Source: Marasmius tenuissimus (taxonomy: Eukaryota; Basidiomycota; Agaricomycetes; Agaricales; Marasmiaceae). From it: a DNA stretch of 64,000 nt. Location of the stretch: the NCBI GenBank assembly GCA_029532415.1, contig JAQOTA010000001.1:1-64000 (forward strand). Reading direction: 5' to 3'. The number at the start of each line of letters is the position of its first letter. Positions within the stretch are counted from its first letter, which is position 1. This document shows positions 46,650 through 58,678 of this stretch, piece after piece. The translations under genes and the position numbers were made by a program. The notes under the pieces were generated by a model. That model searched no databases. It was not told the origin of the DNA and saw nothing but the letters and a program-made list of their open reading frames with translations.

Positions 46650-47098
46650 GCAGTGGGTTATAACGTCCTAAACCTCACCTTAGGTTAGATAGCTTGTAGA
46701 GCTATTAGTTAGAGTGCTTTGAGATGCTTGAGAGGTGATAATCGAGTAGATTGTCCTAAGGCTTAAGGCCTTGGAATACCAGCTTTTATACACAAGTTTC
46801 AGTACATGTAAGAGTCATTACCATCGTATGAAACTACTACTAGAAGTAGGTATTTAGCCGTATAGTCATAATACTAATGAGTGTGTCTGCAGTCCTATTG
46901 GCCTGCTTAGCTACTAAAGTCCGTTGTGCCTCGCACTAAGGACTATGAGCATCATACCTGATGCAAGTACTATGTAGTGAGTATCTACAGTATCATTTGT
47001 GAAGCAATAGCTACGTAGATTCTTTTTGCATGAGAGCGCAAGTGTTGATAGAGGCGTAGCTCTATAAATAGTGTGTAACGCGTAAATAACACGTCAAC
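46650..47098. repeat. AT-rich, TAG-rich repeat-like block
   Basis: This 450-bp stretch differs in composition from its surroundings (many TAG/CTA words, few CpG), contains the small palindromes CCTAAGGCTTAAGGCC and CTACTACTAGAAGTAG, and has a TATA-like CTCTATAAATAG near 47062. It could be a solo LTR or other element, but no clear terminal duplication was found. Confidence 0.3.
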
Positions 47099-47099
47099 A

Positions 47100-48611
47100 A
47101 TGTATCACATGATATCCATCACGTTCAACACCTCCTCACTGATTCACACGACGGCGAAGACAGTGTTGTCGAAGGTGTCACCAAACTATTCCACAGCAAC
47201 GGCAGAAAGGCCAAAACCGTGCCAACAAGAATATTGTGAATGGTACGAGTGCTTCTATGGTCAATACCCGTCCTGGAACTACCATGAGATCCGACTTGTT
47301 TCCCTGTTTCCTTCGGAGTCACCTTGCCAAGTTCTCCATCGACACGACTCCTCCTTTTTTTGTGGTTTTGGTACTCGTGATGCTTATCGGAGCTCGAGTG
47401 AGCTCTGGATGATGGGCGGTTGTGTTGGGACAAGGATAGAGGTTATGAGCCCGGTTTCAGTTTGGGATATCGATACTGGGAATGATGGTGAGACCAAAAG
47501 GCTGCATATGCCTGTCTACCGCGTAGAGAAGTAGAGGATGATTGTTGTACGTACAAGATGAAATCTGGTTTATTCATCGCTTGGTACATCTCTAGTTAAG
47601 ATTAACGATCAGGTTACTCGCTCAAAACTTTTTTGTTTATTATTTCATGCTCTGCAGCCCTTCTACATAAGATCGGAACTATTACAATGTAGCGTTTACG
47701 TTCACTGAGTGTTGAATGCGGTCAATGAAAGCCGCTTCAGGCCTGAGAGGTGCTTTTCCTCATTTCTTTGCCCCACCATCTCGGGCCCAGGCCCCAGGGA
47801 CAGTAGAGCCGTACATACGTAATGGCCAAACTGCTGCGTGTGCGGGATACCGACTCATATGTAATATAGTTCTGCGAAAGGTGTAGCCGCCGAACCTGAT
47901 AGTAAATATTGCATCAGGGTCATGGTAGTCGTTTATACCGTTTCAGCGTCGAAATTTGGACCTCCGCCCATTGAAAACCCTGGTCCTCGCAGGTTTGGGT
48001 GTATACAAATCTCAACACCAAGTCTGGGGCATGAATTGACCATCTTGGTATTACTATGTGAGTACGAGCACAATGTTCTACTCGGCGACCCAAATCGTCA
48101 CCCTCTCCATCTTTTCCCCCTCCATCTTTCCGAGCCTCTTCCGTTGCTTACTCCTTCCTCGAGCGTCTCAACCTCCCAACACGTCCTCACTTTGATCCGA
48201 GCAACATGCCACCGGCATTTGTCCATAGATGCCTCAAAAACAACTGGCCCGTGGCTCGTGTCCCAGATCCTGGAGGGATATGCCAAATTCAGTGCTTCTG
48301 ACCTTTAAAGTTCAAGCCGAGATAGGAAGAGATAGGATATTGTGCATGTTTCTGAACATTTTCCTGCATATGAAAGCTCCTGCCGCCTTTGGGCCCCCGT
48401 GTGCCCAAGACCTCATGATCAAACCACAACCCCACTACTTTGGCCTAGGACATATCGTCTGTCATTCAACCATTTAGCGCCCATCCGCCGTAAAGAACCG
48501 TGCCAGACTAGTGTTATTTTCCCTGAAATCCTGAGGCGACACGATTCGAGAGCAACGATAAAAGTGCCTTCAGATTCATCCCCAGGTCACTATCACCCAC
48601 TTCCACAATTC
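47100..48611. other. Region with open but unsupported frames
   Basis: Overlapping frames of 144 (plus, 47100-47534) and 102 (minus, 47125-47433) codons and a 128-codon plus frame at 47922-48308 carry no recognisable domain. I do not call genes here. Confidence 0.3.
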
Positions 48612-49679
48612 TCTTCCCCTCGATTTTCCTTCGATGTGTTCAACGGCTCAAACATGTCAAACCTCATTCGAGTTGATGACAGGGATCCTCGAATTAGCTA
48701 TACCCCCATGTCTAACTGGGCGTTAGGAGGGGTAGATTCAGAATACTAGGCAACCACTGTGGCGCTCGGATGAGCTTCTCTTTCACAAGTGCGTCGCCGA
48801 CCATTATCGCTATCGTCACGAGGGTACTGTACCATTTTGAGTACTTCGTCAAGGGGTGGGACGCGTGACTGGTTGGACCGAAATTTTGAATTCGGCACAT
48901 CTCCCGGTGACCTGGGACAAGCCGAAAATTCGCAGCAGTTCGGCAAGTGAGTGGTGGTCTCAGGCCAAATTTTTTGGTCCAACGCAGATTTGGTTTCGGC
49001 AGACCGGCCTGGGACCCGTGACTGTTGTTTTACTCGAAATGGTACAGTAAACAGAAACCTCGCGGACTCCAAGGTAGCTACATAGCCGTCTGTGGAGCAA
49101 TTTCTCACAACCTCACCTCCTTGCTAATGTCGAACGCCTTCATTTTCACTATGTCAGGAAGCAACACCGCCCACAGTAGTACCTGGGGCGCTGCCCCACG
49201 TAGTTGATTTATAACGTCAAAATGTACGAGTCCCCACAAGACATGGATTATGGCCTGTATACGATGGTTATAGAGACCGGGTTGGAAGGCTCAGCGACGT
49301 GGATTGATTACCTTGATTTCAATCAAACAGATCTGAACGGAAACTCGAGGTCGAGTTCATCAACTGGGAGGAACTCAGCAACGTCCGGTACTAGTTCCAC
49401 AAAAAGTCCGCCACACAGTCTCAGGCTGGATCGAATTCAACGATTACGTCCAAAGATCTCCCGCAGGGAACTATCGTTGATATCGTGATCGGGGTAATAG
49501 TAGTGTTACTCATGGGGCTTTTCTTATTCATTTGGTGGAAGAAGGCAAAATCGCGACACAGAAGGAGCGGTTTGGGCGGAAAGTTCACAATTGAGCCAAC
49601 AGGTGATGGCATGATGAGTTTTCAGTACTCTAGTAAATACCCTGGCCCTTTCTCTCTTTTCAATCGTGTAGCTTACTAA
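48612..49679 (+). pseudogene. Relic of a single-pass membrane protein with galactose-binding-like ectodomain
   Basis: A pattern common in mushroom membrane proteins is visible: RVDDRDPRISYTPMSNWALG then GVDSEY (about 48670-48746), GSYIAVCGAISHN (about 49074-49110), then IYNVKMYESPQDMDYGLYTM and WIDYLDFNQTDL (about 49206-49335), a Ser/Thr/Asn-rich stalk, one helix (IVVLLMGLFLFIWWKKAK, about 49497-49548) and a cytoplasmic tail ending FNRVAY. A TAG follows SEY where relatives continue with Gln, and the segment between 48750 and 49020 is full of stops and contains an inverted pair GGTTGGACCGAAATTT / AAATTTTTTGGTCCAAC. The frame also breaks near 49160-49210. It is probably a pseudogene, although intact introns cannot be excluded for some breaks. 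Confidence 0.55.
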
Positions 49680-49696
49680 CATCCTTAAGCAGCTAA

Positions 49697-50682
49697 CACG
49701 GCGGGATTTTTGATGTCCACTCGTGCTTTGTGTGGTGATGTCCAGTCAGTTGTCCAGTCGGTTGTCCAGTAGGATGTCCACTCACAGGCTGTGACCAAAA
49801 TCAAACAAAAACTGTTTATCCATACAAGTATTGCTGCATTCCAGCTTTAATTATTCTCATGAAAGGGATCACCACCTGGCAAAACTGGCTTACAGTACCC
49901 GAGCCCTGGGTCTGGCCTCTGGTCAATGGTTCTTGCACCTCCCTTTTAAGCCTGGACCTCCCTGGGGCTGATACCTATCTTTCTCTTTGAAGTGACAAGG
50001 GGCACCTTTGACAGAACCGTGGCTTTTGAGTACCGTGCAGCATTGGCCCTTCTACAAGACCTCCCGTACCTCGGCACACCCATTTGTCAGTTGCCCGGTA
50101 TGGTGATCAGTACTTGAAGCGCAAAGAAGCACAACGGTGCGGATAAGCGAATGGAGAATTGACAATAAGCTATATCGGGAAAGTCACGTGATGTGATTAT
50201 CCTTTTATAGTTTATCAGCCCCTTTCCTTACACTTGGACCCTCGCATCTTTCCGGCATAACATCTTCCCATCTGCTCTTTCCACTTCCCTGGACCCAATG
50301 TTTCATGGCCCCTACAAACTATTGAACCCTGAATCAGAACAACTGTATTACAGTGCAATAAACGTGGTGGCTTCTAAAAGTACATAAGGGGACACAAAGT
50401 CCTTACCCATTGCAGGCTGTGTCTGTGTGCCTGATCCAAGCACTGAGCACCAAGACTTTGGATCTGGTATGAGCACAAGTAGCTTGCACTTTGCTCTTCG
50501 GCAGTTTAATCATGCTCGCTGGGCAAAAAAGGTCAAACCTGTGACAATTTCCTGCCTATTAACAGCTCATCTGTGACTGTACCGTGACTGACAAGCAGTG
50601 GACATCCTACTAGACAACTGACTGGACAACTGACTGGACATCACCACACAAAGCACGAGTGGACATCAAAAATCCCGCCGTG
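49697..50682. mobile_element. 986-bp non-autonomous TIR element with 86-bp terminal inverted repeats
   Basis: The outer ends are perfect inverted repeats beginning CACGGCGGGATTTTTGATGT and continue for 86 bp with only two mismatches, both transitions. TAA flanks both ends (49694-49696 and 50683-50685), matching the 3-bp TWA duplication of PIF/Harbinger elements. The TIRs contain regularly spaced GTCCACT / GTCCAGT words (about every 10-12 bp), plausible transposase-binding sites. The interior has no open frame of useful length. High TIR identity suggests recent activity. The autonomous partner is not in this window. Confidence 0.85.
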
Positions 50683-51082
50683 TAAACCACATTCACACAT
50701 CATACCATATTCGGATACACCAGATAGTGAACCGTCCGGTTTCAGACTACTACCGCCGCCGCCACTCGTACTACAGAACGAGAAGTTGACCCTCCGATAC
50801 ATCGCAAATGAGTCTACTTCATCCAATTTTCCTCCCTCGTGAACTGCTTAGTTGGATTGTAGTCGAAAAATAGGATGCAACTTCCTAGCTCGGTTTCATG
50901 GACCATATTTTACTCCACAGGACATTAATAATTCACAGCTTATTTCGTCTCGAAACAGCCTCCCCCTATGCCGGCTCGAGAGCGTTAATTCTTTCAGTAT
51001 ATTTTCATACTCCGAGTGCTCTAGCCTGTGTTAACATTGTATGAGCCTGCGATCCTTCGCATACGGCTTAGAAGCCTTCTGG

Positions 51083-52626
51083 TTACAGCTCCGTCTCTGC
51101 AACGTCGCGTCGATGGCGCATTTCGGGATCCGTTGCAATTCCGAGATCCCTCGTAAACGTCTCCTTACAAGACTTTTCGTCGTGAATAGCAAGTCCGAGT
51201 GTCACACGTACAATAATCAAAGTTGACGCGATTCCCTGCAGAGGATGATAGACCGAGTGAGTAAAGATATCTGGACCTAAGCTCACGGCACTCGTAGAAA
51301 GCACTGACCATAACTGGCAATAACGAGTGATACGTCGCCCCGGCCAAGATCTCGCCAGTGAAACGCTTGTAGCTCGATGTCGGGATTCCAAAGTAACCAT
51401 CGAGAGCCACAGAAGATACTCCCGTGCTCGCATTGGCGATCAGGATCAGAGGGTATATCATACCCGATTCCAAACTTTGGTTAGAACAGTGGGCGTAAGA
51501 TAACAAGACTTCCTTCAATAAAATGGAAGGACTCACGTTGCAGATACAGCCATTCTGTATGTTCTCTGAAAGGAGTTTCCCGAAGGAAGATTACTTGTGA
51601 CTTGACGGCCGATATACAAAATTCTTCCGGCTTAACACCGTCAACACTTCTTTAGAGGATCTGGGCACAACGTTAATGAACTGACCGATCAAACCCGTCA
51701 AGACTATATTGCCCAGCGCGGCGCATATCACAAACGGGAAGCTGACGAAAGTTACAAAAGCGTACACTGAACGAATGTCAAGTTGCGAACAATGGTGAAT
51801 GATCGGTCGTACTGCACAAATCTCCAGGACTCACCGTTAACTCCAAGGCAGAAGACGGCGGGCGCAGCTATGAATCGAAGGTTTTGACCCCACAAGATGT
51901 AGCATCGCCCCAACTGTACAGCGGGCAGACAATCATACTTGCTCGATACGATAGGTGAAAGAAGGACTCACGAGAAGAGCATCGGTGATGCAGCTGGTGA
52001 TGGGAATTGGTCAGAAGGAACAAGAACCTGAAAAAAAGAAAAGAAAGGACGTACTTTCCGAAGAGTATCAGCATTTGGAAACCAAAGGCCAAAGAACCGA
52101 ACGGTTTGGGTCTAACATGGCCAGAAAAGACAAACAGGGACAAATACTTATCAGTAAAACACGGGAAATGGGGAACCTCGACCTACGTCAATTCTCCCGT
52201 ATCCACAAGGCTGTACATTTGCTTCCGGTTCGATGAGTCCTGCGTATCTGGGAGGTTGATCGTATACCACACAAGATTCTGCTCAGCTGTCTTTAGCTCA
52301 ATCGCGTACTGGAAGCCAACGCCCATCGTGACGATTACGAATAGCACCGTTATCAGAACTGCAAACACGCGATAGCTCTCCTTTCTCCGCTTGAGGAGAG
52401 ATAGAATGCAAATCACGTAGAGTACTGTGTATGCACCTGGAACAGGGGTCAGAGCGGGCATGAACAACACCTAAGCCTACGCACTATATAGGGAAAAAAC
52501 AACCTGTGGTCGGGATTAAAAAACGGTGTACAAGGAAGATGAGGAGATTATACTGACTGTGTTCAGGATATTCGACCTTACGATGACATACAGGCAGTCC
52601 GTTTCAGAGTCTGATGCGCAGCGCAT
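51083..52626 (-). CDS. Seven-helix membrane protein of unknown function (paralog 1)
   Basis: The start at 52626 gives MRCASDSETDCLYVIVRSNI then LNT, an N-terminus shared with the paralog at 55081-56668. After the first intron come VPGAYTVLYVICILSLL and RVFAVLITVLFVIVTMGVGF (helices 1-2), then SRCFLLWG-type and LRFIAAPAVFCLGVN segments (3-4), VTFVSFPFVICAALGNIVLT (5), SGMIYPLILIANASTGVSSV (6), and after a last intron IASTLIIVRVTLGLAIHDEK then SC (7 plus tail). The end RHRRDVAETEL reaches the stop at 51083. Short introns with good GT-AG signals separate most helices. Internal exon borders were not all fixed. The topology suggests a receptor- or transporter-like protein of the plasma or an internal membrane. 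The family is an uncharacterised fungal one to my knowledge. Confidence 0.62.
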
Positions 52627-53429
52627 GTTGTTGAAGAGGGAGGGATGAGACGTGGGAATTTGGAACGAAACCAAGGCAGGTCCTTATATAGTGTCAGCAG
52701 TTGAACCTGGCAGGCTCGCTGTGACGATTACTATCACGTCGTTACGAGACTAATGACAGTGTATACGATAGAGTTTGGGAAACTGAGGTTTGCCAGGGGT
52801 TGTATAGTCTGTCATAAGCCTATAGGGTACGAACGTGCCAGGATTAAAACATTTTGGTTGGTGTGGATGAAGTGACGATATGATTGAAGGTAGTGTAAGG
52901 GCACAGTCCACAAAAATTAAACGGCGGTGTCATCACGTGCAAGATGTTGTTCCCACCACGTGGTCTTCGTCGCGACCCGCGACGAGACTTCAATGTTTCA
53001 CTACAATATTGGCGTCTGGAAAGGGGCAGAGTCGAAGAACTTAGACATGTCTGTGATTCATATTATGGGGCGAGCCTGCACAATGCGACATTTCTCTAAT
53101 TTCCATTTATGGGAAAGCAAAGCCCCCGCGTGTCATCTCGCTGTGGAATCTGGCGCATAATTCACACGGTTCTTTTTCCTTTACCACCATCACTGGCCCA
53201 CTGCCTCATCGACCGGGTCATTGGAGGTCATTGGGTACCGATTCCCGTGCTCACGCTACTCTCCAGATAAAAAACTCAAGATAACCACCCAGTATCAATC
53301 TCATCCTGATATCCTTGATCATATTCATACTCAGCACGCAAATCCGAAAATTCAGCGCCCCAGGGCTCGCGTTCAAACGTCTTCGAGAACTCGGAAGATC
53401 CATTTAGTCCGAAGCTTTCGATATATCCC

Positions 53430-54950
53430 ATCCCTCTGATCCCGCCTTGACAGCCGTTGAAGTCATTGCCGCCATTGTCGGCGCAGGAAAGGATGGCCCT
53501 TCATCTCTTGCTGATGCTATCACATCAGAGATAAGGGATCAATGAAATTATCTTGTATCTTGGATTTATTTCCTCCTCGAACAAGGTCTTCTTCCTCAAT
53601 CTCCTCACTCAACTGTGGAAGGAGAAGATTTCCTAGAGCATACAATCACATACGTCCCTTTCCTCCTAAAGTTGGGCTCTCTCTCTCTTGCGAACTGTCT
53701 CACCAGAGATGGTGCCCGATTTGATGGGTTGGGCTCATGGAGTTCTCTTCAAGAGGAGGGTCCTCCGCGACCGTGGGCCCATTGGCGATGGGGAGGAATT
53801 CGACGTAATGGGTGGAATCGCCTTCCACTATATCCAACATGTTCTCAGCTTGATGAAGGAAGTGGGGCCTATCCTTCATGCCCTGGAAGTCGGGATTATC
53901 AGGTGCATTGTTGAAGGTGTTCCTCTCGTCGCAAAGTACCGTAGCCAGATCACAGATCTTCGACCCCAAATCCTACTTACAGCTCGAGGAGCTCTGGAGT
54001 ACGATACTTCGTATTTGGTTTACCCCGCTATTCTACACGAGTTCTTGAAGAGTCTCAAGAATCTCGCGAGAGAGTCGTCGTCGGAACTTGATAGAGAGCT
54101 TGGGATGATCGCGAAAGATTTCGGCGAGATGTGGATCAGGATGAAGCACAAAGCGAATTCGCTTCGGGTTCTGCGTCGAGATCTAAAGAATACCGAGCCT
54201 TCCATGCTCTGCGGTAATTTGAAGGTACGTATTATTTGATCAAAATCGATTTCCTCGCAAATTGATGCTCTAAATCGGCAATCTGCAGTGCAAATTTAAG
54301 CCAAAAGGCTGTAGTGTGGGGTCATCCAGGCATCGTCCGAAACTCCGGTACCTGCGTTGCTCATCCTGCCACCGAGTCATCTATTGTTCAGTTGACTGCC
54401 AGCGAACCGACCGGAAAGCTGGTCATAAGCGGGCTTGTGTCAGTTTGAACAAACATCGAAAAGGCCAGGCTTATTTAAGACAACCGCTATCGATATCCTG
54501 AGACCTCTTGTTCCGTTTCTTGACCTATATAGAATCTGATTAACCCTTCGCGAGTAACTACAACCCCCAATTCTTCGAGCAATGGATGGTCTCGTTCGTT
54601 GACCTGCATCGAGGTGAGATCAGCTCAATAATCACAGCATATCGGGCTTCACAACTCGCCCGTATCCCAACCCTGTCTGAAGACGAACGGCTTTTGGCGA
54701 GAGGAAGGCCTCTTCTTTTGATCGACTTCGACCAGCCAGAGTTCGAGCCAGCGGGCTGTGTCCGCGTCATGGACTTAACCAAGTTCGAAAAGGAATCACG
54801 ACTCGCTGTGAGTCCAGTGAATAGGGAATCATTACTGTAGAAGTGGAGGAGTCCGGATTTCGACAAGAAGACGGTCGGATTGTATGCGTTGTTTCCCCGG
54901 GCAGCTGGTCTGAGGCTATGGCTGTTTAATTTCGCATTCATCTTGGACTA
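53430..54950 (+). pseudogene. Decayed MYND zinc-finger protein gene (copy 2)
   Basis: Exonic sequence reads TAVEVIAAIVGAGKDGPSSL, then NYLVSWIYFLLEQGLLPQ, a long frame at 53688-54239 (MGGIAFHYIQHVLSLMKEVG, SLKNLARESSSELDRELGMI) and, after a clear intron (about 54226-54289), the MYND region CKFKPKGC then LRYLRCSSCHRVIYCSVDCQ and AGHKRAC. The C-terminal block is MVSFVDLHRGEISSIITAYR then RARGRPLLLIDFDQPEFEPA-like sequence. Damage: TGA in DQ*NYLVSW (Trp-to-stop type), a frame change near 53690, the conserved Trp after the finger replaced by Arg (QRTDRKAGH), and TAG in ESLL*KWRSPDF. It is related to the broken copy at 4640-6605. Some breaks could be unrecognised introns. Confidence 0.6.
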
Positions 54951-55080
54951 GTAGTATGATTGTATAGTAGCTTAAATCCAGCTTTGCGTTCGTTGAGGAG
55001 TTGGGAAACGAGTTGTTTCTAGTCAACCACTGTCCACGTATACCCGGCTGTACTAATTGCCACTTCTGTGGGCGAAATTT

Positions 55081-56668
55081 TTATCTCGGTCGCTGAGCCT
55101 CAGTATCAGTACTTTCGACTTCATGACAATGTTGCCGAATATCCACAACACTGGTTTCGTGAACTGGTCGTGCCGCCGTGAAAGTCTCTATACATGACTT
55201 TTCATCGTGAATAGCAAGACCAAGAGTAGCCCGTACAATTACAATGGTCGATGAAATTCCCTGTGGTCAAGATCATCAGCGGCGCGCGTGTATAAGGAAA
55301 CATGTCCGAATTTTACCATGATTGGGAGCAATGCATGATACGTGGACTCGGCGAGTAGCTCGACTGTGAGTCGTTCCAGACCTGTATTGGCTGATCCGAC
55401 CGAACCGTCAATGACATGAGAGCCTACCCCAGTGCTTGCATGCATAATGAGAATCAAGGGGTATATCATCCCGGATTCTAGACTGTAGGAAGATTAGAGG
55501 GGTTTGCACGGGTCAAACGTCCCCGTACTGACGTGGCAGAGACTGCAGTTCGATATGTCCGCTGAAAAGAACCTCCTGACGGAAGGTAACGAGAAACTTG
55601 TCGACTGATGTAGATAATTCTTCCAGCTTTGATAGACAGGGAGGGAACTGGTGAGCCCAAACAGAAAATGATGGGAAAAGCCTCACCGATCATCATTGTT
55701 AGGAAAACATTGCTCAGGGCGGCACAGACCGCGAAAGGAAAGTTGACAAATGTATCAAATGCGTAGACTTAGTTCATGTTAGTCACGCCGAACGGTAACA
55801 TAGAAAGTGAAATGGCGTCTTACTGTTGACCCCAAGGCAAAAGAGACCGGGTATGATAATGTACCGGAAATCTCGACCCCAGAGTAAGAAGCATCGGCTC
55901 AACTACAACGAAGCTTATTGAGCTAGATATATCAAGTAACAGGGACGAAGCTTACCAAAAGCACATCCGTCACACAACTTGCGGACAGAACGCGTCAGGA
56001 TTCCAGAGTCAGGACAGGGTATCTGTGAGAGCACTTACTTCCCAAGTAGTGTCAAAATTTGTAGACCAAAAGTCAAAGAGTTATAAGTACGACTCCTGTG
56101 AAACAAGAAAGATATGAAGATTTGTTCAGCGACTTGACAGATGGAATGGGGTGCCTCAGACCTACCACGCGTCGCCCGGGCTGCTCAAAAGATCATACAG
56201 CTTTCTTAAGAAGACTGCATTCTCTGATGAGCCCTCGCTCGGCATCAGCACCTCGCGAGATGGTACGTTGGCGAAGGGTGGGAGAATGATGGTGTACCAA
56301 ACGAGATACTGTTCAGCCTTCCTCACTTCGATAGCATGTTGGAAAACAACGCCAATGGTGGCGATGACGAATAACACCGAGATCAGCACCCCAAAAACTC
56401 GATAGCTATCTCGTTTTCGTGTAATGAGAACGAACATGCATATGGCGTAGAGGACTGCGTATGCGCCTGTGTGGAGCTGGGTCAAGGAGAGAACAACGAT
56501 GATACAGGATACTGACCCGGGCGAACCATACAACGAAAAAACCACCTGCTCTAAGAGTTCATGCTTAGTTGAGGAGCATTGTGAAGATCTTACACGTACC
56601 GTGTTCAGGATGTTCGACCGTGATATCACCGATAGACAATCTATCTCACGGTCTGTCGCGCAGTGCAT
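55081..56668 (-). CDS. Seven-helix membrane protein of unknown function (paralog 2)
   Basis: The start at 56668 gives MHCATDREIDCLSVISRSNI then LNT. Intron 1 (GTACGT...CCAG) leads to LHTGAYAVLYAICMFVLIT and RVFGVLISVLFVIATIGVVF, the segment EVRKAEQYLVWYTI, then short exons NSLTFGLQILTLLG and CVTDVLL, SRCFLLWGRDFRYIIIPGLF, FDTFVNFPFAVCAALSNVFL, SGMIYPLILIMHASTGVGSH and, last, VIVRATLGLAIHDEKSC with a hydrophilic tail ending AQRPR at 55081. It matches paralog 1 helix by helix, including the LGLAIHDEKSC motif after the last helix, and has the same orientation 2.5 kb away: a tandem duplicate now separated by the MYND relic. Exon borders in the middle are approximate. Confidence 0.62.
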
Positions 56669-57549
56669 AATAAAAGCGCTCACGGGAGGAAAAGGTTGCG
56701 ACCTGATCTCATCAGTGAGGACAGTATTATATACTGTCCCAGCCCTAACGCTCCACATACTCAATGCACCGCTCGAGTGCCATCGACGCTCAAGGTGATT
56801 GATGGAAATTTGGATGACAACACGGCGCCCTATTGTTGATAAACATCATCCGGAGAGGAGAGTGGGCACTGGGAGCTGTACACAGTTACCAATGAGAATC
56901 TAATCCAGGGACGGCTTGACGTCTGAAACAATGACTGGATCGAGAAAAAATCAGCCTTGCTTTGACCCTACACTCAATGAGGGACCTCGTCACATCGGTC
57001 ACTACAGAGTTACCGGATGTTCATGCACTTACGCAAGTTCCGGCTGGGAGATCTTCCGTAGGTTTGCACCGCCCAAGAAATTTTATGTTGACATCTCGAC
57101 TCTGGCGGTGCCAGGTGGGCGTTCAGTATAGTTCTTATGACATTGTGAGACCATCATGGTACAATAATGTCGGAACCATATCTCAAGCCATCACAGAGCA
57201 ATCTCCGTGTGCTCAGTTATCAATGTCGCCGGACTCCGAGCCTTGTCCCCGGTACTTCGCAGAACTCTGTCTTTTTGAACAACTTTTCGTTGCGCACAAC
57301 CTCTCCGAGTCCAGTATGAACGAGGTAAAGAGTCGAAGCGATTCCCTTTGTAGACTGAAATAGAATTAGACCGTCCCGGATATCGAAGGATGAGAACGCG
57401 CACCATGATGGTTGTCGACGGGTGGAAAGTCAGCTCCGTTGCAAGTGCCAAATTGTAGTGCATGCTCTCATCTGAGTTTACTTTCTATGAAACTAAATCC
57501 GTGTTCTGCATTTAGCGAACGTAAATCGGGAAGGGAGGTAAGTATAATA
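56669..57549. other. Intergenic stretch, no gene seen
   Basis: A plus frame of 133 codons (56962-57363) and an overlapping minus frame lack domains. This stretch is 5' of the seven-helix paralog 2 and may hold its promoter. Confidence 0.35.
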
Positions 57550-58059
57550 GGCAGTTTGCGCGGCTCGACAAGTGTGCGAAAACATTGCGTAATACAAACT
57601 TGTTCGAGATTTGGCCTTTTTTGCGTTGCGTGAGACTACCTTCAAGCTCACGCATATTTTCCTTCTGAAGGACTCTCCCCTAGTCAACAATCCCTCAGAA
57701 GGATGTAGTTGAGTCTCCGGGAGATGAAAGATATCATGAGAAGCCAGTCACTCGACCAGGAGGGGCTATAGATCAGCGAGATGCTGCAAGAAATTACATG
57801 TGACGTCACCGGCTATATTGTTCGTGTTCGAGTACACCTCTATCATGAGATTACTGGAGGGGAATGACCATTTTTAGTGTTACGAAGTGTTTCTGCGTCT
57901 CTCTGAATCAATTTGTGCTGTGCGAGAACAATTTCTGGTGCGGAACGTACGCAGAACTGGTCAGTGTTGGTGGCCTCACGCAACGTAAAAAGGGTCAAAT
58001 CTCGAACAGGTTCGTATTACGCAATTTTTTCGCACACTTGTCGAGCCGCGCAAACTGCC
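57550..58059. mobile_element. 510-bp non-autonomous TIR element (MITE) with TA target site
   Basis: The left arm GGCAGTTTGCGCGGCTCGAC continues to GCGTTGCGTGAG for about 90 bp, and the right arm is its inverted copy with about 7 mismatches. TA lies directly outside both ends (57548-57549 and 58060-58061), as in Tc1/mariner insertions. The TIRs differ in sequence from those of the 400-bp element at 15225, so this is a separate family. The interior (about 330 bp) has no transposase frame. Confidence 0.8.
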
Positions 58060-58678
58060 TAATATTCCTGAATCCAAGCTTCACTCCAACGTTATTGAGT
58101 GCTCAATTCATCAATCGAGGCCCAGGCAAATTGCCACTCATGTAGCTGAATGATTGTCCTCCACGTTTTCAACTATGACCGATCGAAGATGCGACAAAAC
58201 AGTTCCTTTGTCGACCTGTGAGCATGGAGTCGAGGTTTACATGGCGTATAGTTCTTACCCCCTTTTCCTTCGTTTCAGACATTTCAATCTTTGCCAGATG
58301 ACTTGTCTTGATCATTAAGAAAAAGTTAAGGGACCAGTAACGCCGAGCTGATCAGCAACAGTCGAAGCAGTAACAGATTCATCGACAAGATAGATGCATT
58401 CGTACACTCTACGTATGCGATTGAGTCGTCGAGCGATCACAGAAAAGGGCAATTTAGTGTCTATTTCAAGAAAGGGTGTTACGAGGTACACGTCGTTGGG
58501 TCAAGCAAGGAGCCTATAAAGATTTAGAGCGTTAGTTGGGCTCTCTCGTGTAAAGGGAACGGTCTGGAACTTACTTGCTGTGGATATCAATCCCAACCCC
58601 AAACCACCCAACAGTATTGTTATTCACAGGTACAGGTCCATCTTTACTGTAGGTGTCGGAGCTTCGTCTTCTTAGAGC
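58060..58678. other. Intergenic stretch, no gene seen
   Basis: Nothing recognisable was found. It may include the 3' UTR of the minus-strand gene ending at 58679. Confidence 0.45.

Noticed and set aside
47100..47534. 144-codon plus frame and overlapping minus frame
   Set aside because: Both are open without recognisable features. Coding cannot be decided from sequence alone.
50641..50826. Minus frame with a poly-Gly segment (SGGGGSSLKPDGSLSG) running into the 986-bp element
   Set aside because: The seven-helix gene already ends at 51083, and no donor or acceptor links this frame to it. The frame may be chance, so I do not claim the element interrupts a gene.
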